DNA from: Streptomyces kanamyceticus
GTDB taxonomy: Bacteria > Actinomycetota > Actinomycetes > Streptomycetales > Streptomycetaceae
Direction: 5' to 3'
Assembly: GCF_008704495.1 (NCBI RefSeq)
Contig: NZ_CP023699.1
Span: 3,472,001-3,536,000, forward strand
DNA length: 64,000 nucleotides
Position numbers and translations under genes: made by a program. This document shows positions 42,073 through 49,786 of the stretch, one piece after another. The notes under the pieces were generated by a model, which was not told the DNA's origin, ran no database searches, and saw nothing but the letters and a program-made list of their open reading frames with translations. Within the stretch, counting starts at the first letter, position 1. Each line of letters starts with the position of its first letter.

Positions 42073-43649
42073 GCCGCCGCCTCCTCCAGGTCCAGCTTGC
42101 GCAGCAGTGTCCGCATCATCTCGTCGTCGATGCGCCGCTCGTCCCGCATCTTCACGAAGACCTCCCGCTCCGCGGCGATCGCCTCGCGCGCCAGCCTGCG
42201 GTAGGTGTCGTCCGCCGACTCCCCCGTGACGGGGTTCGGTTGGCCGAGCCGCTCCCACACGGAGTTGCGGCGCCGCTCCAGAACGGTCCGCAGACGGTCC
42301 TGGAGGGGCGGAGGAAGGCAGTTGCGACGGTCCCGCATGAGTTCCTCCACCCGCGCCTCCGCGGCCTGCGAGGCGGCGTTCTGCGCCTGCGCCTCCGCGA
42401 GGGTCTGCGCCTGCGCGTCCCGTCCGGGCAGTTTCAGGACACGGATCAGCCAGGGCAGCGAGAGCCCCTGCACGACTAGCGTGCCGATCACGGTCGTGAA
42501 GGTCAGAAACAAGACAAGATTGCGCGCGGGGAAGGGCTCTCCGTCATCCATGACGAGCGGGATGGAGAAGGCGATCGCCAGCGAGACCACGCCCCGCATC
42601 CCGGCCCAGCTGACGATCAGCGGCCGCCGCCAGTCCATGTCGTCCTCGCGCTCCTTGATCCGCGTCGACAGCCACCGGGGCAGATAGGTCGCCGGATACG
42701 ACCACACGAAGCGCACCAGCACGACGAAGACGAAGACCCCGACCGCGTACCCGACCGCCTGCCCCACGCCGTACTCGCCGAGCCCCTTGAGAACGACGGG
42801 CAGTTGGAGCCCGATGAGCGCGAAGACGGCCGACTCCAGGATGAACGCGACGACCCGCCACACCGCGGCCTCCTGCAGCCGCGTCTCGAAGTCGACCTGC
42901 CAGGAGCGATGCCCCAGGTAGAGGGCGACGACGACCACGGCGAGCACTCCGGAGGCACCCACTTGTTCCGCGGCCGCGTACGCCACGAAGGGGATGAGCA
43001 GCGACAGCGTGTTCTGCAGCATCGCCTCCTTCAGGTGGGTGCGCAGCCAGTGGATCGGCACCATCAGGAGCAGCCCGACGCCGACCCCGCCGACCGCGGC
43101 CAGCAGGAACTCCTGGATGCCGCCCGCCCAGCTCGCGCCCTCGCCGACGGCCGCCGCGAGCGCGACCTTGTAGGCGGTGATCGCGGTCGCGTCGTTCACC
43201 AGGGACTCGCCCTGGAGGATCGTGGTGATCCGCGAGGGGAGCCCCACCCGGCGCGCGATGGCGGTCGCCGCGACCGCGTCGGGGGGCGCGATGACGGCGC
43301 CGAGGACGAGCGCCGCGGTGAGCGGCAGGTCCGGGATGAGCAGATACGCGAGCCAGCCGACGGCGAGCGTGGCGAACAGGACGTAACCGACCGAGAGCAG
43401 CGCGACCGGCCTGAGGTTGGCGCGCAGGTCCAGATAGGAGCTCTCCAGGGCGGCCGTGTGCAGCAGCGGCGGCAGGATCAGCGGCAGCACCACGTGCGGA
43501 TCGAGGTGGTAGTCGGGCACTCCGGGGACGTAGGCGGCGATGAGCCCCGCCCCGACCAGGAGCAGCGGCGCCGGCACCGGAGTCCTGCGCGCGGCCCCGG
43601 CCACCACCGCGCTCGCCGCGATCAGTGCCACCAGCGGCAATACGTCCAT
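42051..43649 (-). CDS. CPA1-family Na+/H+ antiporter
   Basis: A 532-aa membrane antiporter with about 12 spans. The hallmark residues are in GAVIAPPDAVAATAIARRVGLP and LQGESLVNDATAITAYKVAL (ND ion-binding pair), plus SWAGMRGVVSLAIAFSIP. The C-terminal 110 residues are cytoplasmic, charged and helical. It exchanges cytoplasmic Na+ or K+ for protons. ATG at 43649 has GGAGGGG upstream. It is divergent from a small UBP-type zinc-finger gene, with only 46 bp between them, so the two share a promoter region. Confidence 0.93.
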   Translation of the reverse strand: MDVLPLVALIAASAVVAGAARRTPVPAPLLLVGAGLIAAYVPGVPDYHLDPHVVLPLILPPLLHTAALESSYLDLRANLRPVALLSVGYVLFATLAVGWLAYLLIPDLPLTAALVLGAVIAPPDAVAATAIARRVGLPSRITTILQGESLVNDATAITAYKVALAAAVGEGASWAGGIQEFLLAAVGGVGVGLLLMVPIHWLRTHLKEAMLQNTLSLLIPFVAYAAAEQVGASGVLAVVVVALYLGHRSWQVDFETRLQEAAVWRVVAFILESAVFALIGLQLPVVLKGLGEYGVGQAVGYAVGVFVFVVLVRFVWSYPATYLPRWLSTRIKEREDDMDWRRPLIVSWAGMRGVVSLAIAFSIPLVMDDGEPFPARNLVLFLTFTTVIGTLVVQGLSLPWLIRVLKLPGRDAQAQTLAEAQAQNAASQAAEARVEELMRDRRNCLPPPLQDRLRTVLERRRNSVWERLGQPNPVTGESADDTYRRLAREAIAAEREVFVKMRDERRIDDEMMRTLLRKLDLEEAAAYREVED

Positions 43650-43695
43650 CGCCAGACCCCTCCGCGTTCCTCGTTCCCGTCGTAACCTGGCCATC

Positions 43696-43956
43696 ATGAA
43701 CGAGTGCTCGCACGTCACAGCGCTGCCGCACCCCGAACCCGAGCCGCTGAGCGAAACGTGCCTCGAGTGCCTCGCGGTCGGCAGCCACCCCGTCCAACTG
43801 CGGCTGTGCCTGCTGTGCGGGCACGTGGGCTGCTGCGACTCGTCGCCGTTCCAGCACGCGACGGCGCATTTCAAGGACACCGGACATCCGGTGATGCGCA
43901 CCTTCGAACCGGGCGAGAGCTGGCGCTGGTGCTTCGTGGACGGTTCGATCGTCTGA
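43696..43956 (+). CDS. UBP-type zinc-finger protein
   Basis: An 86-aa stand-alone zf-UBP domain: CSHVTALP, ETCLECLAVG, LCLLCGHVGCCDSS, QHATAHFKDTGHPV and SWRWCFVD, with the expected Cys/His ligand order for two or three zinc ions. In eukaryotes this fold binds ubiquitin C-termini. In bacteria without ubiquitin its partner is unknown. Its fixed position beside a Na+/H+ antiporter suggests a regulatory link to ion transport, which is inference. Confidence 0.9.
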   Translation: MNECSHVTALPHPEPEPLSETCLECLAVGSHPVQLRLCLLCGHVGCCDSSPFQHATAHFKDTGHPVMRTFEPGESWRWCFVDGSIV

Positions 43957-44215
43957 GGCCTGGGTACGTCACCTCCCTGTTGAAGTGACGGCCCATACTT
44001 TGCAATTGGGCCCGCAGACCCCTAGCCACTGTCCGTACCCGTAGGCTTACTATGAGTGACAGCATCGGGGCGGGGTCTCCGGGACACGGAGCTGGGGAGC
44101 GCGGTAGCGTCACCGCAGAACGACGTGGTGCGTTACCCGTGTGACGCAGTCCGGACCCGCCACTGCACGGCAGGCCCGGAGCCCCGAAAGTGCTTGTACC
44201 ACCTTGGAGGTGAGG
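43957..44215 (+). promoter_or_regulatory. prsH-sigH upstream region
   Basis: A 259-bp region with an inverted repeat CGTCAC-N12-GTGACG (43967-43990), probably at the end of the zinc-finger transcript, and a TACTAT element near 44046. In S. coelicolor several stress- and BldD-controlled promoters drive sigH from this position. I cannot map them here by eye. A 30-codon ORF is described separately. Confidence 0.5.
44052..44144 (+). CDS. Candidate 30-aa upstream ORF containing a TTA codon
   Basis: Starts ATG (MSDSIGAGSPGHG) directly after the TACTAT element and ends TGA, overlapping a GTG (44141) in frame with prsH by 4 nt. It contains one TTA leucine codon near its end, which in Streptomyces needs the bldA tRNA. 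No Shine-Dalgarno sequence. Speculative. Confidence 0.3.
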   Translation: MSDSIGAGSPGHGAGERGSVTAERRGALPV

Positions 44216-44629
44216 GTGTCCCAGATCGCAGGCGAACCCGGGAATCAGGACTTCGTGGAGGTCCGCCTTCCGGCTGCGGGCGCCTACCTGTCGGTGCTGC
44301 GGACGGCGACGGCCGGCCTCGCGGCGCGTTTGGACTTCACTCTCGACGAGATCGAGGACCTCCGTATCGCGGTCGACGAGGCCTGCGCGATCCTGCTCCA
44401 GCAGGCCGTGCCCGGCTCCGTGCTCAGCTGCGTCTTCCGGCTCGTCGACGACTCACTGGAGGTGACGGTCTCGGCGCCCACGACCGACGGCCGGGCCCCT
44501 GAGCGGGACACCTTCGCCTGGACTGTGCTGTCGGCCCTCGCGGGCCAGGTCGACTCCACCGTCGCCGAGGACAACACCGTCTCGATCAGCCTCTACAAGA
44601 AGCGCGGCGCGGGACCCGGGCCGGCGTGA
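44216..44629 (+). CDS. prsH: Anti-sigma factor for SigH (SpoIIAB/RsbW-like kinase)
   Basis: A 137-aa GHKL ATPase-fold protein: DFTLDEIEDLRIAVDEACAIL is the N-box and RAPERDTFAWTVLSALAGQVDS the C-terminal part. These bind and inactivate SigB-like sigma factors. The start GTG 44216 is favoured by GGAGG at 5-nt spacing; an upstream GTG (44141) would add 25 residues. The stop overlaps the sigH GTG (GTGA), so the two are coupled. Named by its position in front of the sigH homologue, as known from S. coelicolor. Confidence 0.88.
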   Translation: MSQIAGEPGNQDFVEVRLPAAGAYLSVLRTATAGLAARLDFTLDEIEDLRIAVDEACAILLQQAVPGSVLSCVFRLVDDSLEVTVSAPTTDGRAPERDTFAWTVLSALAGQVDSTVAEDNTVSISLYKKRGAGPGPA

Positions 44630-45657
44630 GGAACGGGGACGGGCCGGTGCGGGACGAAGAGCGTGGCACACAAGGTCTGCCCGTCGGCGGCAGGGAGGGG
44701 ACGTCCCGTATGACCACCGGAATCCCCGAGCAGCAGGCCAAGCCGCACCCGGAGGACCCGGGGAAGCCGGGTCCGCTGGCAGCGGCCGATGTGTCGGAGC
44801 AGGCAGAGCCGACCGCCAAGGACGAGCTCAGGAAGCTCTCCGGCCGAGGCGGCGGGCGACGGGCGGGAAACATGAGCGAGCACGAGCACGGCCGGCACGA
44901 TCCACGGGACCGCAGCGGCGCACGCGCGATGTTCATCGAGTTGCGCGCCCTGAAGGACGGCAGTCGGGAGTACGCGGAGCTGCGCAATCAGCTGGTCCGC
45001 ATGCACCTGCCGCTCGTCGAGCACCTGGCCCGCCGCTTCCGCAACCGCGGCGAGCCGCTCGACGACCTCACCCAGGTCGCCACGATCGGTCTGATCAAGT
45101 CGGTGGACCGCTTCGACCCGGAGCGCGGCGTGGAGTTCTCCACGTACGCGACGCCGACGGTCGTCGGCGAGATCAAGCGGCACTTCCGTGACAAGGGGTG
45201 GGCGGTCCGCGTGCCGCGGCGTCTGCAGGAGCTGCGGCTCGCGCTGACGACGGCGACCGCCGAGCTCTCCCAGCTGCACGGCCGCTCACCCACCGTGCAC
45301 GAGCTCGCGGAGAAACTGGCCATCTCCGAAGAGGAGGTCCTGGAGGGCCTGGAGTCGGCGAACGCGTACTCCACGCTGTCCCTGGACGTCCCCGACACGG
45401 ACGACGAGTCACCGGCCGTCGCGGACACCCTGGGCGCCGAGGACGAGGCCCTGGAGGGCGTCGAGTACCGCGAATCGCTCAAGCCCCTCCTGGAAGACCT
45501 GCCGCCGCGCGAGAAGCGCATCCTGCTCCTGCGCTTCTTCGGCAACATGACGCAGTCGCAGATCGCCCAGGAAGTCGGCATCTCCCAGATGCACGTCTCG
45601 CGCCTGCTCGCGCGCACGCTCGCACAGCTGCGCGAGAAGCTCCTCGTCGAAGAGTGA
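44626..45657 (+). CDS. sigH: SigB-family RNA polymerase sigma factor SigH
   Basis: A 343-aa general/osmotic stress sigma factor. A disordered N-terminus of about 95 aa precedes region 2 (VRMHLPLVEHLARRFRNRGEPLDDLTQVATIGLIKSVDRFD), region 3 (SPTVHELAEKLAISEEEV) and region 4 (LPPREKRILLLRFFGNMTQSQIAQEVGISQMHVSRLLA). The GTG start overlaps prsH. Two further in-frame ATGs with plausible ribosome-binding sites, at 44710 (MTTGIPEQQ) and 44872 (MSEHEHGRHD), fit the multiple SigH forms known in S. coelicolor. It is controlled by PrsH and by several promoters upstream. Confidence 0.93.
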   Translation: MRNGDGPVRDEERGTQGLPVGGREGTSRMTTGIPEQQAKPHPEDPGKPGPLAAADVSEQAEPTAKDELRKLSGRGGGRRAGNMSEHEHGRHDPRDRSGARAMFIELRALKDGSREYAELRNQLVRMHLPLVEHLARRFRNRGEPLDDLTQVATIGLIKSVDRFDPERGVEFSTYATPTVVGEIKRHFRDKGWAVRVPRRLQELRLALTTATAELSQLHGRSPTVHELAEKLAISEEEVLEGLESANAYSTLSLDVPDTDDESPAVADTLGAEDEALEGVEYRESLKPLLEDLPPREKRILLLRFFGNMTQSQIAQEVGISQMHVSRLLARTLAQLREKLLVEE

Positions 45658-45695
45658 TGACTCCAGCGGAGCGATGACTCAAGGAGTGATGACTC
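45652..45695 (+). repeat. Triple GAGTGATGACTC repeat at the sigH stop codon
   Basis: Copies at 45652-45663, 45669-45680 (one mismatch, GAGCGATGACTC) and 45684-45695. The sigH TGA is inside the first. Each unit is itself a short GAGT/ACTC inverted repeat. Confidence 0.7.
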
Positions 45696-45700
45696 AGTGA

Positions 45701-46159
45701 CTACTTCTGGTCCTGCACATCGCCGGGGCCCCGGATCCCCAGGGCCTCGGTCGCCGCGGGATTGACCAGGAGTACGAGCGAGGCGATCGCCACGGCCGCG
45801 AGCGCGATGCCCGCCGGAATCGCCGCGCTGTCGGCCTGCAGCAGCTGCCAGGCCACCGGCAGCGCCATGATCTGCGTGATGATCGCGGGCCCGCGGCTCC
45901 AGCGGCGCAGCTTCAGGAGCCCGCGCGCGGCAAGGAGCGGCAGCAGCGCGAGGACGATCAGCGTGATGCCGCCCGTCTCGGCCTGCCGCGGACTGTCGGG
46001 CGACCCCGCGAGCCCCATCACGAGCATGTAGACACCCCCGCCGAGGAGGGCGAGCCCTTCCAGACCGGCGAGTGCCGCCGCGGCGGTCAGCCGTCCGGGA
46101 CGCGGCCCCGTCTCGGGCGCCTGAGGGGCTTCGGGGGTGGTTTTCCGCTCAGTACTCAC
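45701..46159 (-). CDS. Small integral membrane protein
   Basis: A 152-aa protein with a Pro/Thr-rich N-terminus and four membrane segments (LAGLEGLALLGGGVYMLVMGL, LIVLALLPLLAARGLL, IITQIMALPVAWQLL, AGIALAAVAIASLVLLV), ending in a short hydrophilic tail. The GTG at 46159 (VSTERKTT) is a guess, since no good ribosome-binding site is seen and longer versions start at 46249. I know no function. It is divergent from the lipid kinase gene. Confidence 0.75.
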   Translation of the reverse strand: MSTERKTTPEAPQAPETGPRPGRLTAAAALAGLEGLALLGGGVYMLVMGLAGSPDSPRQAETGGITLIVLALLPLLAARGLLKLRRWSRGPAIITQIMALPVAWQLLQADSAAIPAGIALAAVAIASLVLLVNPAATEALGIRGPGDVQDQK

Positions 46160-46198
46160 TCCAGCAGGGTAGCTCTGCGTAGGCGCGGCCCGGCACCT

Positions 46199-46210
46199 CG
46201 GTCTAGGCCA
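46199..46210. promoter_or_regulatory. Weak DasR-box-like site
   Basis: CGGTCTAGGCCA matches 10 of 12 bases of the dre consensus TGGTCTAGACCA and shares GGTCTAGGCCA with the second dasA site of this window. It lies 30 bp upstream of the lipid kinase start. Confidence 0.35.
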
Positions 46211-46239
46211 GGTAAAGACGGCTAGGTAGTCTGCTTCGC

Positions 46240-47208
46240 ATGCGTGCACTCCTCGTGGTCAATCCAGCGGCAACCACCACCAGTGCGCGTACGCGTGATG
46301 TCCTGGTCCACGCCCTCGCGAGCGAGATGAAGCTCGAGGCGGTCACTACGGAGTACCGCGGCCACGCCAGGGACCTCGGTCGGCAGGCCGCGGAGAGCAA
46401 GGACATCGAGCTGGTCGTCGCCCTCGGTGGCGACGGCACGGTCAACGAGGTCGTCAACGGCCTGCTGCACCACGGCCCCGATCCGGACAGGCTCCCCCGT
46501 CTCGCCGTCGTGCCCGGCGGCTCCACCAATGTCTTCGCGCGCGCCCTGGGGCTGCCGAACGACGCCGTAGAGGCCACCGGCGCCCTCCTTGACGCCCTCC
46601 GTGAGGGCAGCGAGCGCACGGTGGGTCTCGGCATCGCGGGCGGCACTCCCGGCACGGAGGACGAAGCCGTGCCGTCGCGCTGGTTCACGTTCTGCGCCGG
46701 GCTCGGTTTCGACGGCGGCGTGGTCGGCAGGGTCGAACAGCAGCGGGAGCTCGGCAGGCGCTCGACGCACGCCCTCTATGTGCGCCAAGTGCTCCGTCAG
46801 TTCATCGACGAGCCCCACCGCAGGCACGGAATGATCACGCTGGAGCGGCCCGGCGAGGACCCGGTGACCGACCTGGTGATGTCCATAGTCTGCAACACCT
46901 CCCCCTACTCCTACCTGGGCAATCGCCCCCTGTACGCGTCCCCGCAGGCGTCCTTCGACACGGGCCTCGACGTCCTGGGTCTGAAGAAGCTCTCCACCGC
47001 CGCGGTGGCCAGGTACGGCACGCAGCTCCTGACGTCGACGCCGGATCGCGGACCGCACGGTAAGCACGCGGTTACGCTCCACGACCTCACGGACTTCACC
47101 TTGCAATCGAAGGTCCCCCTCCCCCTCCAGATGGACGGTGACCACCTAGGGCTGCGGACGAGCGTGACGTTCACAGGCGTACGCCGTGCACTGCGTGTGA
47201 TTGTGTGA
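46240..47208 (+). CDS. Diacylglycerol/lipid kinase-family protein
   Basis: A 322-aa soluble lipid kinase. The N-terminal LLVVNPAAT and the nucleotide loop VVALGGDGTVNEVVNGLL (GGDGT) are followed by VVPGGSTNVFARALGLP. The C-terminal beta-sandwich has FCAGLGFDGGVVGRVEQ and PLPLQMDGDHLG. It phosphorylates diacylglycerol, sphingoid base or an isoprenoid alcohol; YegS/DgkB-like. TAGGTAGTCT about 20 nt upstream may be its -10. Conserved neighbour of wblE in Streptomyces. Confidence 0.9.
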   Translation: MRALLVVNPAATTTSARTRDVLVHALASEMKLEAVTTEYRGHARDLGRQAAESKDIELVVALGGDGTVNEVVNGLLHHGPDPDRLPRLAVVPGGSTNVFARALGLPNDAVEATGALLDALREGSERTVGLGIAGGTPGTEDEAVPSRWFTFCAGLGFDGGVVGRVEQQRELGRRSTHALYVRQVLRQFIDEPHRRHGMITLERPGEDPVTDLVMSIVCNTSPYSYLGNRPLYASPQASFDTGLDVLGLKKLSTAAVARYGTQLLTSTPDRGPHGKHAVTLHDLTDFTLQSKVPLPLQMDGDHLGLRTSVTFTGVRRALRVIV

Positions 47209-47235
47209 GTGGAAGGGCCTAAAGTCCTTTCACTC
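47207..47235 (+). terminator. Imperfect terminator hairpin after the lipid kinase
   Basis: GAGTGGAAGGGC and GTCCTTTCACTC pair with two mismatches around a short loop, directly after the TGA. Confidence 0.5.
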
Positions 47236-47524
47236 GAACGTTTAGGCCAGGGTCCACCCCATAGAAGTACGGCTGTGACCCAGTCGACACTGAGGAATCA
47301 AAAAAAACTTTCCTGAAGGGGTTGTATCCGCAGCCGAGGTTTGCGAATCTCTACATGGCGATCGGGACGGCCCGCAACATCGGCCCCACAGAGAGCCAGA
47401 ACCCCTCCTCCACCACAGGTCCACACCAGGCGACTGGTTGTCGGCCCTTCCCGTGCGGGGGGATTCGTGAAAGCGTTCACATTCACAAGCAACCCGCATG
47501 TAATACCAAGGAGAGGTAGCAGCC
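47236..47524 (+). promoter_or_regulatory. Long upstream region of wblE
   Basis: About 290 bp without a gene. It contains an A8 tract (47300-47307), a GGAAT element at 47294 and a GTGAAAGCGTTCACATTCAC stretch (about 47466-47485) in which GTGAA(A)GCGTTCAC is nearly palindromic. AAGGAGAGG precedes the ATG. This suggests a long leader and multiple regulatory inputs. Confidence 0.5.
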
Positions 47525-47782
47525 ATGGACTGGCGTCACAACGCCGTTTGCCGCGAGGAAGACCCCGAGCTCTTCTTCCCTATCGGCAACACCGGTCCTG
47601 CGCTGCTGCAGATCGAGGAAGCCAAGGCCGTCTGCCGCCGCTGCCCCGTCATGGAGCAGTGCCTGCAGTGGGCGCTCGAGTCCGGCCAGGACTCCGGCGT
47701 CTGGGGTGGCCTCAGCGAGGACGAGCGCCGCGCAATGAAGCGCCGCGCCGCTCGCAACCGTGCACGCCAGGCCAGCGCCTGA
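47525..47782 (+). CDS. wblE: WhiB-like iron-sulfur regulator WblE
   Basis: An 85-aa WhiB-family protein. Four cysteines for a [4Fe-4S] cluster occur at about positions 9, 37, 40 and 46 (VCREEDPELFFP, CRRCPVMEQCLQWAL), followed by the turn motif GVWGGLSEDERR and a basic C-terminus RRAARNRARQ for DNA or sigma contact. This is the near-invariant WblE/WhiB1-group sequence of actinobacteria. ATG with AAGGAGAGG. WhiB1 is essential and nitric-oxide responsive in mycobacteria. Confidence 0.95.
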   Translation: MDWRHNAVCREEDPELFFPIGNTGPALLQIEEAKAVCRRCPVMEQCLQWALESGQDSGVWGGLSEDERRAMKRRAARNRARQASA

Positions 47783-47888
47783 CGACCACGCCCCCTACGA
47801 GCCTGAGCTTGGCGGCGCGTACAGCGAGTACGCATCTCCCGCCCCCGAGCCGCAGCCGCGCAGTACCCCCGATGCGCATCGCAACGTG

Positions 47889-47929
47889 AGCAGTGAGCCC
47901 CGGACCACATCGGTCCGGGGCTCACTGCT
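47889..47929. terminator. Strong bidirectional terminator between wblE and the histidine kinase
   Basis: An 18-bp perfect stem (AGCAGTGAGCCCCGGACC and complement) with loop ACATC. It lies between convergent genes. Confidence 0.92.
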
Positions 47930-47964
47930 TTGCCGTGTCCGTTTGCCGCCGCTACGGGCAGCTC

Positions 47965-49431
47965 CTACTTGTCGCCGCTCACCGGCACGTCGAGGATGAC
48001 CCGCGTGCCGCGCTCGGGGGCGCGGACCATGTCGAAGGTGCCGCCGAGCTCCCCCTCGACCAGCGTGCGCACGATCTGCAGGCCGAGATTGCCCGAGCGG
48101 TGCGGATCGAAGTCGTCGGGCAGGCCGACGCCGTCGTCCTGGACGGTGATCAGCAGCCGCGCCTCCTTGCTCGTGCCGCCGCGCACCGCGGAGACCTCGA
48201 CCGTGCCGGTGTCCCCCTCGCGGAAGCCGTGCTCCAGGGCGTTCTGCAGGATCTCCGTGAGCACCATGGACAGCGGGGTGGCTACCTCGGCGTCGAGGAT
48301 CCCGAAGCGGCCGGTGCGCCGGCCCGTCACCTTGCCGGGGGAGATCTCGGCGACCATCGCGAGCACCCGGTCGGCGATCTCGTCGAACTCCACGCGCTCG
48401 TCCAGGTTCTGCGAGAGCGTCTCGTGGACGATGGCGATCGAGCCCACCCGTCGTACGGCCTCTTCGAGGGCTTCGCGGCCCGTCGCGGAATCGATACGGC
48501 GGGCCTGGAGGCGCAGCAGCGCGGCGACCGTCTGGAGGTTGTTCTTCACCCGGTGGTGGATCTCCCGGATGGTCGCGTCCTTGGTGATCAACTCGCGCTC
48601 GCGGCGGCGGAGTTCGGTGACATCGCGCAGGAGTACGAGAGAGCCGATGCGGGGCCCCTTGGGCTTGAGCGGGATCGCGCGGAGCTGGATCACACCGTCG
48701 CCGCCCTCGATCTCGAACTCGCGCGGCGCCCAGCCGCTCGCGACCTTGGCGAGCGCCTCGTCCACCGGGCCGCGGGACGGCGCGAGTTCGGCCGTCGCCC
48801 TGCCCAGGTGGTGGCCGACGAGGTCGGAGGCGAGACCGAGCCGGTGGTACGCGGAGAGCGCGTTCGGCGACGCGTACTGGACGACGCCGTCGGCGTCGAG
48901 CCGCAACAGACCGTCACCCACGCGCGGGGACGCGTCCATGTCGACCTGCTGCCCCGGGAACGGGAACGAACCGGCGGCGATCATCTGTGCGAGGTCGGAC
49001 GCCGACTGGAGATAGGTCAGCTCCAGACGCGAAGGGGTGCGTACGGTCAGGAGGTTGGTGTTGCGCGCGATGACGCCCAGAACGCGCCCTTCCCTGCGTA
49101 CGGGGATCGACTCGACCCGCACCGGGACCTCCTCGCGCCACTCCGGGTCCCCCTCGCGCACGATGCGGCCCTCGTCGAGGGCGGCGTCGAGCAGCGGGCG
49201 GCGACCGCGCGGGACCAGGTGGCCGACCATGTCGTCCTGGTAGGAGGTGGGGCCGGTGTTCGGCCGCATCTGTGCCACGGAGACGTAGCGGGTGCCGTCG
49301 CGCGTGGGGACCCAGAGCACGAGGTCGGCGAAGGAGAGGTCGGAGAGCAGCTGCCACTCCGAGACCAGCAGGTGCAGCCACTCGAGGTCGGAGTCACCGA
49401 GGGCGGTGTGCTGGCGTACGAGTTCGTTCAT
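47965..49431 (-). CDS. PdtaS-like sensor histidine kinase (HWE/HisKA_2)
   Basis: A 488-aa soluble kinase. The N-terminal GAF-like domain (about 1-150, HLLVSEWQLLSDLSFADLVLWV) and a PAS domain (about 170-275, DGLLRLDADGVVQYASPNALSAYHRLG) precede HisKA_2 with IREIHHRVKNNLQTVAALLRLQARR (phospho-His about 295) and an HATPase with LTEILQNALEHGF and GNLGLQIVRTLVEGEL. This is the PdtaS architecture, which pairs with the RNA-binding ANTAR regulator PdtaR; no such gene is adjacent. ATG 49431 matches the family start MNELVRQHTAL. Convergent with wblE. Confidence 0.92.
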   Translation of the reverse strand: MNELVRQHTALGDSDLEWLHLLVSEWQLLSDLSFADLVLWVPTRDGTRYVSVAQMRPNTGPTSYQDDMVGHLVPRGRRPLLDAALDEGRIVREGDPEWREEVPVRVESIPVRREGRVLGVIARNTNLLTVRTPSRLELTYLQSASDLAQMIAAGSFPFPGQQVDMDASPRVGDGLLRLDADGVVQYASPNALSAYHRLGLASDLVGHHLGRATAELAPSRGPVDEALAKVASGWAPREFEIEGGDGVIQLRAIPLKPKGPRIGSLVLLRDVTELRRRERELITKDATIREIHHRVKNNLQTVAALLRLQARRIDSATGREALEEAVRRVGSIAIVHETLSQNLDERVEFDEIADRVLAMVAEISPGKVTGRRTGRFGILDAEVATPLSMVLTEILQNALEHGFREGDTGTVEVSAVRGGTSKEARLLITVQDDGVGLPDDFDPHRSGNLGLQIVRTLVEGELGGTFDMVRAPERGTRVILDVPVSGDK

Positions 49432-49786
49432 GGAGGGCACGCGTGCGAGCGTACCTTTCGCTTCCCGCGGGGCCACTCCCCCGAGGTTTCCGCCGGTGAT
49501 CCGGCGGCGCGGCAAGGGGCTCCGCGCTTCCCGACGAGCCGCGGCGCCAGGGCGGGACCCTCAACCCACCCACGGCACCGCAGCCCTTCAGGTGCATCGG
49601 CCGCCAGAATGTGCGGTACTGGCCGCCGATCGGGAGGCTCCGGCGCGGTCAGGGCAGAGAGCGCCGGCTCCTCGGTCCACCCTCCTGTGCGGGGAGGGCG
49701 GATGCTTTACCCACGCATTGTGGACTAGACCATTCTCCCATGTCTATGCGTCGGCAGATGTTTGTTGTCGTCTCTTCCTCCGAGCG
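49432..49786. other. Intergenic region with an isolated DasR-box-like site
   Basis: About 355 bp between the histidine kinase start and the end of the TetR gene. The left part is the kinase promoter region with little structure. A dre-like palindrome is at 49721-49732. The stretch 49733-49786 is relatively AT-rich (GTTTGTTGTCG). No convincing gene. Confidence 0.5.
49721..49732. promoter_or_regulatory. Isolated DasR-box-like site
   Basis: TGGACTAGACCA, 11 of 12 identical to the dre consensus TGGTCTAGACCA. It has no obvious gene directly downstream: the nearest starts are the kinase (290 bp away, minus) and none on the plus strand. Confidence 0.5.

Noticed and set aside
43967..43990. CGTCAC-N12-GTGACG as a BldD site
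   Set aside because: The half-sites point the wrong way (TCAC...GTGA) compared with the AGTGA-TCACC BldD consensus. More likely a hairpin at the end of the zinc-finger transcript.
47294..47323. GGAAT...GTT upstream of wblE as a SigR promoter
   Set aside because: The spacing is 22 nt, where SigR promoters have 18-19, so I do not call it.
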